The notes beneath the pieces are model-generated. The model was not told the DNA's origin, did not search any database, and was given only the letters and a program-made list of their open reading frames with translations. The translations under genes and the position numbers were made by a program. Below, piece after piece: positions 1 through 8,416 of a stretch of 64,000 bases of DNA. How positions within the stretch are numbered: the first letter of the stretch is position 1; each line of letters starts with the position of its first letter. This DNA comes from a virus: positions 1-64,000 of IMG/VR virus record IMGVR_UViG_3300034101_003146; one strand, given 5' to 3'.

Positions 1-372
1 TTTTCGGATTGGAAGTTGTCCATTTCTTTTTGGGTTTTCATAGTCAGCCAAATAAAGTGTATTTAAATTCATTAATTGTGGTAAATCTTCAGCTAGTTCA
101 CGGTTGTCAATTGGGTTCATCTCGGAAGAAATGTATAAACAAGTTCTACCTGGGTTATTTTTCTCAATTCCTGACATTTTATCAACCAACAAAGTGGTTT
201 TACCAGAACCAGGTTCACCAACAACAACTGTAATAGTGGCAGGCATTGTACCACCTTTTTTAGATATGATATTATCGACAAATTTACCACATTTAAGTGG
301 TATAAACACTTCTGGTGGGAAATTAAAATCAGTTAATTTTACTATTTGTAGTTTTTGTTCGGACTTTGACAT
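1..372 (-). CDS. RecA/RadA-like P-loop ATPase, N-terminal part (runs off window)
   Basis: This is the first 124 codons of a gene reading out of the left edge. The start is an ATG at 372, behind a good Bacteroidota-type promoter. A Walker A motif GEPGSGKTT lies at about residues 56-64, preceded by the hydrophobic strand TITVVV and followed about 30 residues later by LYISSEM. That arrangement is typical of RecA, RadA and DnaB-type ATPase cores. In a T4-like phage the likely role is a replicative helicase or recombination ATPase. The window holds too little of the protein to decide between DnaB-like helicase and RadA-like protein, and no zinc finger is visible before the P-loop. Confidence 0.7.
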   Translation of the reverse strand, partial: MSKSEQKLQIVKLTDFNFPPEVFIPLKCGKFVDNIISKKGGTMPATITVVVGEPGSGKTTLLVDKMSGIEKNNPGRTCLYISSEMNPIDNRELAEDLPQLMNLNTLYLADYENPKRNGQLPIRK

Positions 373-402
373 ACAGTTTTATTTAGTTTTTAATTACGTT
401 TA

Positions 403-434
403 CAAATATATAACATTTTCAATAATTACACAAA
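403..434 (-). promoter_or_regulatory. Bacteroidota-type sigma promoter for the RecA-like gene
   Basis: On the minus strand TTTG (434-431) is followed by 20 nt and then TATATTTG (410-403). This fits the Bacteroidota housekeeping consensus TTTG-N19/20-TAnnTTTG. It would give a leader of about 25 nt before the ATG at 372. It implies host-sigma (early or middle) transcription of the ATPase gene. Confidence 0.6.
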
Positions 435-441
435 TTTATTT

Positions 442-681
442 ATGGAAAATAAAGAAATGGTAAATCATCCACAACATTATGGTGGTAAAGATAATAAATA
501 TGAGGCAATTAAAGTAATAGATACTTGGGGTTTAGGTTTTTCTTTAGGAAATACGGTAAAATACATCTCAAGAGCGGGTAAAAAGAACCCTGAAAAGGAA
601 TTGGAGGATTTAAAAAAGGCCCTATGGTATTTAAACCACCATATAGAACAACTAGAAAATAAATTGAAAGAAAATTCGTGA
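442..681 (+). CDS. DUF3310 family small protein
   Basis: A 79-residue protein with the pattern VNHPQHYGG near residue 7, then YEAIKVIDTWGLGFSLGNTVKYISRAGKK and EDLKKALWYLNHHIE. This is the signature of DUF3310, a small phage family sometimes annotated as nucleotide kinase-like. The biochemical role is not established. It overlaps nothing, is divergent from the RecA-like gene and precedes the DHH gene by 28 nt. The stop is TGA, which shows TGA works as a stop in this genome. Confidence 0.8.
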   Translation: MENKEMVNHPQHYGGKDNKYEAIKVIDTWGLGFSLGNTVKYISRAGKKNPEKELEDLKKALWYLNHHIEQLENKLKENS

Positions 682-688
682 TATTTAT
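681..688 (+). promoter_or_regulatory. ATATTTAT late-type element before DHH gene
   Basis: GATATTTATT lies 21 nt before the ATG at 710, in the sense orientation. It is one of about 23 such elements in front of genes in this window. Confidence 0.45.
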
Positions 689-709
689 TTAATAAATAAA
701 AAATATTAA

Positions 710-2125
710 ATGTCAACATTACTTTTAGAAAAGAATATATTAATAGAATCTGGTATTAGAAAAATAAAAGAATTATCACAAAGATATGATAAGGCTAAAA
801 TCTATTTCCACCAGGATTTGGATGGTGTTACTTCGGCTCTTGGAATGAAAAAATACCTAGAAGATAATGGTATTAAAGTTGTTGATGCTGAAATTATACA
901 ATATGGTGACCAAGAATTTAGTATAAAAAAACCTATGGCTAAAGGTGATATTATGCCAGTTTTGGTTGACTTTGCCCACGGCAAACCAATGTTTGTTATA
1001 CATACGGACCACCATGATAAACAAGTAGGTGCTGAAGTGGGAGCTTCTAAATCTTTTAGACAGTCTAGATCAAATGTTGAAACTATATCACAAATAATGT
1101 CAACAAAAGAACTATTCCCTAGTTTCGATGTTAATATGATATCAACCATTGATAGTGCCAATTACACTAAAATGGGTATTACACCTGAACAAGTCATGAA
1201 TTATGTTTTTAATTTAGACAAAGAAAAAAGTTTAGAAGATAATAAGAAAGCTATGGCTCTTGTATGTAATAAACTTTTGTTGGCGTATAAAAACAAACCA
1301 AGATTTTTAGAAAGGTTGGTTATGGAATCAAGTCCTTCTTTATTGAACATATACCAAAACATAGTTAGAATGGCGAAAGAAGAAGGTTACGCGTCACCAG
1401 AATTAATGTCACAATATTCTAAAGAATATGGTGAAACTATGAAAAATAGTGAGAATGTTAAATATGATGAAGAAACAGGTATTATATCACAATATGGTGG
1501 TGGTTCCATGATTAAACCAGGTTCATATGATAGGTATGTACCATTTAAAAACTTTCCTGATGCTAATTTCTTAATCATTGCTTGGCCTTTAGGTCTTTTA
1601 CAAGCATCTTGTAACCCATTTAAACCTGAAAGAAGTATAAAGGGTATAAATCTGGGTGAAATAGCACAAAATGTGTTAAAAAAATACGAACAAGACTTAA
1701 AAAATATAATTATCTCTGTAGATACCTTAAAATATTTTGCTGAAAAACATAAATCTTTCTCTGAAGAAAGTGTTGGGTTTACATTTAAAGATTTGATGTC
1801 TTTATATGGTGATGTTGGTGAAGGTGTTAATGGTCTAAATAAAATCCCAGAAGGAGCGGCACCTGATTATACCGTTGAAAGATGGCAAAAAGCCTTAAAA
1901 GCTGTTATGGACAAACACTACTCAAGTTTGAGTGAAAGAGAAGTAAAGGCATTAAAAATGTTAACCATTACAGGTTGGGATATTATTCAAGCCAACAGTG
2001 GGGGACATAAATGTATAACTAACATATCGGGGTTAATGTATTTCGGTAAACAAGGTAAGGAGTGGTTATTGAAATTACAGGCAGAATTTAAAAATGAATT
2101 AGAACGTTTGGTTTTAAATCAATAA
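710..2125 (+). CDS. DHH-family phosphoesterase (RecJ/NrnA-like)
   Basis: A 471-residue protein. Motif I, HQDLDGVTSALG, is at about residues 34-45, a hydrophobic LVDF strand is near residue 85, and the signature HTDHHDKQ is at about residues 98-105. Near the C-terminus (about residue 432) NSGGHKCITNISG resembles the GGxH motif of a DHHA1 substrate-binding domain. The family contains Mn-dependent exonucleases and oligonucleotide or cyclic-dinucleotide phosphodiesterases. A DNA or RNA exonuclease, or removal of nanoRNA or signal nucleotides, are all plausible. Its 3' end overlaps the convergent endonuclease gene by 7 nt. It is longer than NrnA (about 320 residues), with a central region I cannot assign. 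Confidence 0.8.
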   Translation: MSTLLLEKNILIESGIRKIKELSQRYDKAKIYFHQDLDGVTSALGMKKYLEDNGIKVVDAEIIQYGDQEFSIKKPMAKGDIMPVLVDFAHGKPMFVIHTDHHDKQVGAEVGASKSFRQSRSNVETISQIMSTKELFPSFDVNMISTIDSANYTKMGITPEQVMNYVFNLDKEKSLEDNKKAMALVCNKLLLAYKNKPRFLERLVMESSPSLLNIYQNIVRMAKEEGYASPELMSQYSKEYGETMKNSENVKYDEETGIISQYGGGSMIKPGSYDRYVPFKNFPDANFLIIAWPLGLLQASCNPFKPERSIKGINLGEIAQNVLKKYEQDLKNIIISVDTLKYFAEKHKSFSEESVGFTFKDLMSLYGDVGEGVNGLNKIPEGAAPDYTVERWQKALKAVMDKHYSSLSEREVKALKMLTITGWDIIQANSGGHKCITNISGLMYFGKQGKEWLLKLQAEFKNELERLVLNQ

Positions 2126-3570
2126 AAATACTCATAAACTAAACTACCACAATCATATATTCTATAAATACCACGATTTAACATTATTTGATGTTCGGTT
2201 TTATTAGGATCATAACCTTCTTTAACTAAAACATCTTTTCTGAAATTATATCTGTTAATCCTATTTTTTTTTATTAAATAATAATAATTAGGTTTCGTTT
2301 TACTTTTCAAAGTGAAACCCAAGATTTCGTATAACCCACCAATAGACCAAGACCTATCGGCATAACTAACAACACTAATTGGTTTATATTTATCAAGAAA
2401 ATGTTTAAATAATTTTGAAGCACCACCTATAACGGATGTATTTAGTTTAGAACAAAATCTTAACATCTCCCAATAACCTAACTTACTTTTACTACCTAAT
2501 ACTTTACGTAACGAACCAAAACCCATAACCGAAACCAATTCTTCTTTATGATATAACCCCAACTTGACGGATGAGTTAACATTACCTTGTATATGGTTTT
2601 CATTTAAAAATTTTTTGTATATTTCCGGGTTTAGTTCTTTTATCGTACAATTACGTCCATAAATTTTATTAGGTACCGAATTTAATAAATTAGATATTCT
2701 AGATTTAACTATATCCCTTCTAATATCCCAATCATCTTCCCATATATGTATTAAATGTATACCTTTGTTTGTGAAATATTCTGTTTTATCTATATGGTAA
2801 TCTTTATATTTAAAAAACTCACTATGCCAATGTAAACCATTAAACTCAAAACCCAATTTTAACTCAGGTAAATATATATCAATCTCTTTACCTTCTTGTC
2901 TATATGACTGTATAATATCGGTATTTGTGTTCTTTTTAATAAAATCATAGATATCTAATTCCTTTAATGATTGATTCTCGTTAATTGGGTTACATATTGT
3001 ACATATATTATTTATGAACCTTTTTCTATTGTGATATAATTTTTTATCTATCACATATTCACCACCATGTTTATCACAATACTTTACGATGTTTTCATCG
3101 TCCATAGATATTATATTTTCTTGATGTATGTATTTACCATAAATAGTGTTTTTTCTTTTATTAACTATTTTTTCTTTTTTGTTAACATACTCTTCACTAT
3201 GACTAAAATGTTCAGTACCGTACTTATTTAACCATGTAGATTTTATTTTATTTTTAGTACTTTCGGTTTGGAAGTGGTGTTCAACTCCGTATCTTTCAAT
3301 GAAAGTTTTTTTAGTTTTATTTTTACAACAATCGACTGAACACGCATAAAAACCACCATTATTAATGGATCTTAAATACCTTCTATATGGGTGTTTTTTT
3401 ATGTTACCACAAACATCACATTTACAGTTTATTTTTATGTTACTACCACTATTTAATTGTGTGGGATGTATTTTAATAATATCATATGGTCTAACATCTA
3501 AACCAATAGATTTAAAATGTTTAATCTGTGCAGGATTAACTTTTATTTCAATTTCTGTATCTAATATCAT
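2119..3570 (-). CDS. Free-standing Vsr-like (EDxHD-type) homing endonuclease with GNAT-like C-terminal domain
   Basis: A 483-residue protein. The N-terminal third has CxxC pairs (CKCDVCGN, ACSVDCC) and KYGTEHF/RYGVEHHF repeats like those of phage homing endonucleases. The nuclease core, EIDIYLPELKLGFEFNG then LHWHSE, and IHLIHIWEDDW, is at about residues 225-285. It matches the Vsr-related EDxHD family described from fractured phage genes. After IYGRNCTIKEL (about residue 305) comes a domain with LGLYHKEELVSVMGFG, MLRFCSK and SYADRSWSIGGLYEILGF, which looks GNAT-like. That half is clearly paralogous to the gene at 40072-41673. It is inserted convergently beside the DHH gene and has an ATATTTAT element before its start. 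Confidence 0.8.
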   Translation of the reverse strand: MILDTEIEIKVNPAQIKHFKSIGLDVRPYDIIKIHPTQLNSGSNIKINCKCDVCGNIKKHPYRRYLRSINNGGFYACSVDCCKNKTKKTFIERYGVEHHFQTESTKNKIKSTWLNKYGTEHFSHSEEYVNKKEKIVNKRKNTIYGKYIHQENIISMDDENIVKYCDKHGGEYVIDKKLYHNRKRFINNICTICNPINENQSLKELDIYDFIKKNTNTDIIQSYRQEGKEIDIYLPELKLGFEFNGLHWHSEFFKYKDYHIDKTEYFTNKGIHLIHIWEDDWDIRRDIVKSRISNLLNSVPNKIYGRNCTIKELNPEIYKKFLNENHIQGNVNSSVKLGLYHKEELVSVMGFGSLRKVLGSKSKLGYWEMLRFCSKLNTSVIGGASKLFKHFLDKYKPISVVSYADRSWSIGGLYEILGFTLKSKTKPNYYYLIKKNRINRYNFRKDVLVKEGYDPNKTEHQIMLNRGIYRIYDCGSLVYEYFY

Positions 3571-3575
3571 ATAAT

Positions 3576-3583
3576 ATAAATAT
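3576..3583 (-). promoter_or_regulatory. ATATTTAT late-type element before endonuclease gene
   Basis: Minus-strand AGTATATTTATATT ends only a few bases before the ATG at 3570. A transcript starting downstream of it would be nearly leaderless. Confidence 0.45.
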
Positions 3584-3624
3584 ACTGTAATACAATAATG
3601 TCCAGCGTTTTTACACCCATAAGC

Positions 3625-3632
3625 ATATTTAT
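3625..3632 (+). promoter_or_regulatory. ATATTTAT late-type element before membrane-protein pair
   Basis: CATATTTATT lies 15 nt before the ATG at 3648. Confidence 0.45.
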
Positions 3633-3647
3633 TATAAAATATATAAA

Positions 3648-3896
3648 ATGAAAACTAAATTAAAACAAATTTTTTTACAAATATTCACAACTAAAATCGG
3701 TTGGTTGGGATTTTCCATGTTTTGTGCCATACTATTTGGTACAATAGCAGAGGATCATGAATGGGCATATATACCTTTTATATTATCTTGGGTTTGGCCA
3801 GTTCTTTATACCTTAATTGGTATAGCATACGCTTGGATTATAAATCCTATCAGACAGTACAAAGAAACCAAAAAACTAAAACAGAATAAAAAATGA
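3648..3896 (+). CDS. Small two-helix membrane protein
   Basis: An 82-residue protein with two hydrophobic segments (about residues 17-33 and 42-66) separated by the short acidic stretch AEDHEW, and a lysine-rich C-terminal tail. The positive-inside rule would put both ends in the cytoplasm. It overlaps the next gene by 4 nt (ATGA), so the two are probably translated together. No function is recognised. A holin-like role is possible from size and topology, and a glucosaminidase-type lysin lies just beyond the next gene on the opposite strand, but this is only inference. Confidence 0.6.
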   Translation: MKTKLKQIFLQIFTTKIGWLGFSMFCAILFGTIAEDHEWAYIPFILSWVWPVLYTLIGIAYAWIINPIRQYKETKKLKQNKK

Positions 3897-4291
3897 TTTA
3901 TTTTTCATTGGTTTTTATAATATTAGCGTCAATATGTAACGCTATAATGGATAAATCTACACACCACTACCACACTTCAATTTTTAAGAAATTTAATAAT
4001 GAAATGTGGTGGAATGGTGAAATATCTTGGAAAAATAAGTATGTTGATGGTGATTATTCTAAAGGTAGGGTTAAATGGTTTTTTGGTTTAAACAAACCTG
4101 TACAATTGACAGATGCTTTTCACTTTTTTAAAATGTGGATGGTAATATTTGTATGTTTAAGTATTATAACATTTGATAAATGTTTAAACTATAATTGGTT
4201 AATTTTTTTAACGTTTTTAACCATTTATGGTACTTTATGGAATGTAACATTTTCTTTATTCTACAATAAATTACTTAATCAATCTAAATAG
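3893..4291 (+). CDS. Conserved membrane protein, hypothetical
   Basis: A 132-residue protein with an N-terminal hydrophobic helix (residues 1-17, possibly a signal anchor). A tryptophan-rich soluble part follows, with the pattern WWNGEISWKNKY at about residues 38-50. Two more hydrophobic segments lie at about residues 88-102 and 110-128. I recall similar WWN/SWKNKY proteins from Bacteroidota but know no function for them. It is translationally coupled to the upstream membrane protein and overlaps the convergent lysin gene by 13 nt at the 3' end. Confidence 0.55.
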   Translation: MIYFSLVFIILASICNAIMDKSTHHYHTSIFKKFNNEMWWNGEISWKNKYVDGDYSKGRVKWFFGLNKPVQLTDAFHFFKMWMVIFVCLSIITFDKCLNYNWLIFLTFLTIYGTLWNVTFSLFYNKLLNQSK

Positions 4292-4872
4292 GATTCAATA
4301 TTATTCCTAATTTTTTTTAATTCTATTAAATAGTTACCATTATTTGGGTGATTAACATCGTAATAGTTCATTTCTTTTAAAAAATTTAAATATTCTTGTT
4401 CGGTCTTTAATTTACTTAAACCAACATATGATTGATACATGGCATAATCTATAACAGCGTCCTTCCAATTATTATAATAAGCGTGACCAAGTTGTGAACC
4501 ATTTTGTTTGTTGGGTCTTCTGGATGCTTCCTTCATACCAAAAGGGTTATGATTGATTTTAAAAATATGTGATTTTAAACCACTTTCTTTTATTGCCTGA
4601 GCAAATACCAATTCAGGAAATCTAATGTTAATTTCTTTCAAGTAGTTATAAAATTTTCTTTTTGTAAAAGAAGAGTTTTCGGTCTCATTATAAATCATAA
4701 TAATATCTTTTTCCATTATTTCCGATTTAATACCTTTATCAAAACCGTAATTATATACTAAAATAGTAAAAGTTGTACTTAAAAGTGTTAGAAAAAATAC
4801 TATTTTAATACTTAAATCCCTACTCAAAACTGAGTAAGAAAGAGATTTTTTATCCCAAAAATAAACTTTCAT
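4279..4872 (-). CDS. Membrane-anchored glucosaminidase-type lysin (GH73-like)
   Basis: A 197-residue protein with one N-terminal transmembrane or signal-anchor segment at about residues 22-42. The lysozyme-like region follows: FPELVFAQAIKESGLKSH (catalytic Glu in KES), NPFGMKE and YYNNWKDAVIDYAMYQ. That pattern is typical of GH73/FlgJ-type N-acetylglucosaminidases, which cut the peptidoglycan glycan strand. An N-terminal anchor suits a signal-arrest-release endolysin, which would need no separate holin for export. It has its own promoter-like region next to the clpC terminator. A virion-associated lysin is an alternative. Confidence 0.75.
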   Translation of the reverse strand: MKVYFWDKKSLSYSVLSRDLSIKIVFFLTLLSTTFTILVYNYGFDKGIKSEIMEKDIIMIYNETENSSFTKRKFYNYLKEINIRFPELVFAQAIKESGLKSHIFKINHNPFGMKEASRRPNKQNGSQLGHAYYNNWKDAVIDYAMYQSYVGLSKLKTEQEYLNFLKEMNYYDVNHPNNGNYLIELKKIRNNIESYLD

Positions 4873-4889
4873 ATTGTTAATAATTTATA

Positions 4890-4897
4890 CAAAAATA
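4890..4897 (-). promoter_or_regulatory. Possible Bacteroidota -7 element for the lysin gene
   Basis: Minus-strand TATTTTTG matches TAnnTTTG, 17 nt before the ATG at 4872. The -33 position is only T-rich rather than TTTG, so the call is weak. Confidence 0.3.
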
Positions 4898-4916
4898 AAC
4901 ATTTTATTTTAAATAA

Positions 4917-4944
4917 AAAACCCCTCTTATCGAGGGGTTTTAAA
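4917..4944 (-). terminator. Rho-independent terminator of the clpC C-half
   Basis: A stem of CCCCTC / GAGGGG (4921-4926 with 4932-4937), loop TTATC, has T-runs on both sides. It ends the clpC C-half transcript and could also act on the opposite strand. Confidence 0.8.
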
Positions 4945-7218
4945 TTACTCACTTTTATCTTCTTTCTTTTTAGAAGATTTAGGTTTTTTAATTGTAACCT
5001 TAATATCTTCGATTTTGGTATCGTAAGATATTGTTACAGTATCACCTAATGAGATGTCACCGTCTAACACTTTTTCCGCGATAGGATCTTCAACGTATTT
5101 TTGAATGGCTCTGTTAAGAGGACGTGCTCCATATTTTTCATCATAACCTTTTTCAATCAAATACTCTTTTAAAGTATCATCTAATTTAAGGGTATAACCC
5201 ATTTCTTTTACACGCTCAATTACATCATTAAGTGGGATATCAACAATTCTACCAATATCTTCCTTACCTAAAGATTTGAACACAATCACATCGTCAAGAC
5301 GATTTAAAAATTCAGGTGAAAACGCCTTTTTAAGGGAATCCTGTATAACATTTTCAGCATCGTCATCAATCTTATCAAGTTTAGCTTTGGTACCATACCC
5401 TACACCAGTACCAAATTCTTGTAGTTTACGTGCTCCTACATTTGATGTCATAATGATTAAACAGTTTTTAAAATCAACCTTACGACCTAAACCATCACTT
5501 AAATGACCATCATCAAAAACTTGAAGAAGAATGTTAAAAACATCTGGGTGTGCCTTTTCAACCTCATCCAATAGGATAACAGAGAATGGTTTTCTTCTGA
5601 TTTTTTCGGTTAATTGACCACCTTCTTCGTATCCAACATATCCTGGAGGAGCCCCAATCAATTTAGATACAGAATGTTTTTCCATGTATTCCGACATGTC
5701 AACACGAATTAAAGCGTCAGTGGAACCAAAAATACTTTGAGCCAACATTTTAGCTAAATAAGTTTTACCAACACCAGTAGGACCTAAAAACATAAAAGAA
5801 CCGATTGGTTTATTTTTGTTTTTAATACCTATTCTATTACGTTTAATAGCTTTGGTGATTTTATCAATGGCGGAATCCTGACCAATAACTTTTCCTTTGA
5901 TTTCTTTATCCATGGTACGGAGTTTTTCGGTTTCTGTTTGACCTACTTTAGTTACAGGTATACCTGTTACCATAGATACGACTTTTGCTACATCATCTTC
6001 TGACACAACAGGTCTTGATTTGTCCAAAGATTTTGACCATTCGTTGGTGGCGTTTTCTAACTCATCTTGTAATTTTTTTTCCTCATCACGAAGTTTTGCC
6101 GCATCTTCATAACGTTGAGCTTTAACCACATCGATTTTTTGTTGACCTATTTCAGAAATTTTTTCTTCCAAATCAACGATATTTTTTGGTGGTTTGATGT
6201 GAACTTGTAGTCTCGCACCAACCTCATCCATGATATCGATAGCTTTGTCAGGTTGTTCACGGTCATTAATGTAACGGTCAGCTAAATTAACACAAGCTTC
6301 AATAGCTTCAGGTGTGTAATTAACTTTGTGATGGTCTTCGTATTTATTCTTAATGTTGTTAAGAATAACCAAAGTTTCATCTTTTGACGGTGGTTCAACA
6401 AGAACCATCTGAAAACGTCTAGCTAAAGCTCCGTCTTTTTCTATGTTTTCACGGTACTCATCAAGAGTTGTGGCCCCAATACATTGAATTTCACCTCTTG
6501 CTAAAGCGGGTTTAAGAATGTTAGACGCGTCTAGTGAACCTGAAGCGTTACCAGCTCCAACCATAGTATGAATTTCATCTATGAATAAAATAACATCGTC
6601 AGTCTTCTCCAATTCCTGCATAATACCCTTCATTCTTTCTTCAAATTGTCCACGGTATTTAGTTCCGGCAACTAAGGATGCTAAATCCAAACTAACTACA
6701 CGTTTATCAAAAAGAATACGAGGACATTTTCTCTCAACAATCTTAAGAGCTAACCCTTCTACAATAGCTGTTTTACCTGTATTATGACTAACAATACCGT
6801 TGGATAAGTATCTATGGTTAGTGTCTTTAACTTCAAAGTCGTAAGTGTCATGTACACCTATATTTTCTTTATCAACAACTTCGAAATACCCATCATCAGT
6901 TTTAACTCTATCACCTAATTCAATCAAAACTAAAGGTAACCAAAAAGCTTTATCTAGTTTTTTTGTTCTATCATCAACATCCTCGACCATTACATAATGA
7001 TCTTCTGAAGCTTTTAGGTTATAACCGTTAGATAAAACTATTTTATAACTAGTTTTACCCCTTTTCTTAATTAATGAACCTAAATTAGAAAACCCTTCAT
7101 CAGTTTCTATCTGATAAGTACCACCTTCATTTTTAACCATCTCAAAGAATTCCGATACAGTCATTTCAACCTTATCGTTTATCTCCAAACTTAATTTTTC
7201 TTTTGTGTTTTCCATCAT
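4945..7218 (-). CDS. clpC: ClpC-like AAA+ unfoldase, C-terminal half preceded by C-intein fragment
   Basis: A 757-residue product. Residues 1-146 are a C-terminal intein fragment: block-B-like NGYNLKASEDHYVMV with His74, and block F/G VHDTYDFEVKDTNHRYLSNG ending in SHN, with Thr as +1 residue. The extein resumes as TGKTAIVEGLALK, the second half of the D1 Walker A motif. Next come Walker B VILFIDEIHTM, a UVR-like middle region (RYEDAAKLRDEEKKL), D2 Walker A GPTGVGKT, Walker B VILLDEVEKAH and the D2-small domain. GVGYGT sits where ClpC has its VGF ClpP-binding loop. After trans-splicing with the product at 8417-9178 the protein would be about 840 residues, normal for ClpC. The ATG overlaps the upstream nuclease stop (ATGA). 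Confidence 0.9.
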   Translation of the reverse strand: MMENTKEKLSLEINDKVEMTVSEFFEMVKNEGGTYQIETDEGFSNLGSLIKKRGKTSYKIVLSNGYNLKASEDHYVMVEDVDDRTKKLDKAFWLPLVLIELGDRVKTDDGYFEVVDKENIGVHDTYDFEVKDTNHRYLSNGIVSHNTGKTAIVEGLALKIVERKCPRILFDKRVVSLDLASLVAGTKYRGQFEERMKGIMQELEKTDDVILFIDEIHTMVGAGNASGSLDASNILKPALARGEIQCIGATTLDEYRENIEKDGALARRFQMVLVEPPSKDETLVILNNIKNKYEDHHKVNYTPEAIEACVNLADRYINDREQPDKAIDIMDEVGARLQVHIKPPKNIVDLEEKISEIGQQKIDVVKAQRYEDAAKLRDEEKKLQDELENATNEWSKSLDKSRPVVSEDDVAKVVSMVTGIPVTKVGQTETEKLRTMDKEIKGKVIGQDSAIDKITKAIKRNRIGIKNKNKPIGSFMFLGPTGVGKTYLAKMLAQSIFGSTDALIRVDMSEYMEKHSVSKLIGAPPGYVGYEEGGQLTEKIRRKPFSVILLDEVEKAHPDVFNILLQVFDDGHLSDGLGRKVDFKNCLIIMTSNVGARKLQEFGTGVGYGTKAKLDKIDDDAENVIQDSLKKAFSPEFLNRLDDVIVFKSLGKEDIGRIVDIPLNDVIERVKEMGYTLKLDDTLKEYLIEKGYDEKYGARPLNRAIQKYVEDPIAEKVLDGDISLGDTVTISYDTKIEDIKVTIKKPKSSKKKEDKSE
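6781..7218 (-). other. C-terminal fragment of split intein (IntC, 146 aa)
   Basis: Codons 1-146 of the C-half gene. The fragment ends in His-Asn directly before Thr of the Walker A motif, the normal C-terminal splice junction of a class 1 intein. It contains the block B His and blocks F/G, so only block A lies on the other fragment. No endonuclease domain is present in it. Confidence 0.88.
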
Positions 7219-8363
7219 ATTATTTGTTTAATATCCTCAATTATTTTTTTATAATCAGTATTATGTATTAAATTTAGTTTATTTTCTTTACAAAATAAAA
7301 CTTTTTTAAACATTTTTTCTTCATATTCTTTAAGTACTTTATTTGATACCCAATTACTATTTTTTACTAAACCAAAGTACTCTATATATAAATCATATTT
7401 AGGTAAATAAAAATCGTACCTAAAACTACTATTAGGGTATCTATTATTATGTATGAAACCTACCTTATTTTCAGTTAAAAACACCCCAATCTCTAATTCA
7501 CCGTTACTATTAAACAAATGTTCGTTATATACCCAAAAATTAGAAAACTTTGTTTGTATAACACCTAATTTATTTAATATGGTAATTTTTATAGTATTAC
7601 TGTCAACTTTAAAAAATTTTTGTAAAACCTTAGAATTACATATAAACAATATATCTGTAACACTTTTAATATCTAAGTTGTTTTTTACATATTCACCTAA
7701 TTCATCTAATGTGTTGCATCTTTCTAAAAGAGAAAGTAATGCGTTACGGTTATCTTCGGTATAGGAAAGTTTATTTAAACAATTGATAACCCAATCGTCT
7801 TTAAATTTATTAGTAAAAAATTCAAAACTAGAACTATCACGGTTTACTTCACCTTTAAATTTTGATAGTGAATTTATCCACTTTTGTTGTCTATCGTTAA
7901 ATTTTTTTAAACCTAACTCTTGTCCGTATTTTTCAATACATTTTTCTTTTGAAAATGTTGTTTGTGTTTCTTTAACCTTAAGTTTGGATTCCTCTACAGA
8001 AAAACCCTTATTCAACCAATAATCTAAATTAGATGGTAACAATCTTTTGTTACAATCAACTTTTTTAGCTGATGAAGTTTGTAATTTACTAACAAGTTTA
8101 TCAGCCTCCTCTAATGTATAACCTCTACATAACCAAAAATTAATGTTTCTATTACTTTCACCACCTAAAAATTCTTTTAGAAAAGTTTTAACACCTTTAT
8201 AGGTAATGGTTTTAGTGTTTAAAATCTTATTCAGTATTTTAGGGTAATATTCTTCGTTAAAAGAGATAAAATTGTTATAAAACTTTTGATTAGTAACAAA
8301 ATTTTCCATATCCTGTACAGAATTTATATCTTTTACAACTTTTTTACGATAAGTTATTAACAT
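7215..8363 (-). CDS. Nuclease (probable homing endonuclease) lodged between the split-intein halves
   Basis: A 382-residue protein. The N-terminal part has two similar modules, FWLCRGYTLEEADKLVSKLQ (about residues 77-96) and YWLNKGFSVEESKLKVKETQ (about 115-134). KYGQELGLKKFNDRQQKW follows. This W-x-x-x-G-[YF]-[ST]-x-E-E module is known from phage homing endonucleases and probably binds DNA. The C-terminal 100 residues look like a PD-(D/E)xK nuclease: LEIGVFL (Glu), SFRYDFYLP (Asp) and YDLYIEYFGL (Glu). The stop overlaps the start of the clpC C-half (ATGA), and an ATATTTAT element and a hairpin precede the gene. Its place between the intein fragments matches the fractured-gene arrangement, in which the nuclease spreads the split. 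Confidence 0.8.
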   Translation of the reverse strand: MLITYRKKVVKDINSVQDMENFVTNQKFYNNFISFNEEYYPKILNKILNTKTITYKGVKTFLKEFLGGESNRNINFWLCRGYTLEEADKLVSKLQTSSAKKVDCNKRLLPSNLDYWLNKGFSVEESKLKVKETQTTFSKEKCIEKYGQELGLKKFNDRQQKWINSLSKFKGEVNRDSSSFEFFTNKFKDDWVINCLNKLSYTEDNRNALLSLLERCNTLDELGEYVKNNLDIKSVTDILFICNSKVLQKFFKVDSNTIKITILNKLGVIQTKFSNFWVYNEHLFNSNGELEIGVFLTENKVGFIHNNRYPNSSFRYDFYLPKYDLYIEYFGLVKNSNWVSNKVLKEYEEKMFKKVLFCKENKLNLIHNTDYKKIIEDIKQII

Positions 8364-8374
8364 AATAAAATAAA

Positions 8375-8402
8375 ACTGGTGTTTCTATTTACGGACACCA
8401 GT
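8375..8402 (-). promoter_or_regulatory. Hairpin in the leader of the embedded nuclease gene
   Basis: A perfect 8-bp stem ACTGGTGT / ACACCAGT with a 12-nt loop, followed on the minus strand by TTTTATTTT and then the ATG at 8363. It may end read-through transcripts from the clpC N-half, or hide the start of the nuclease gene in long transcripts. Confidence 0.6.
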
Positions 8403-8408
8403 CTTACT

Positions 8409-8416
8409 ATAAATAT
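8409..8416 (-). promoter_or_regulatory. ATATTTAT late-type element between clpC N-half and nuclease
   Basis: The element begins at the base right after the TAG stop of the clpC N-half and precedes the leader hairpin. It would drive the nuclease together with the clpC C-half. Confidence 0.5.
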
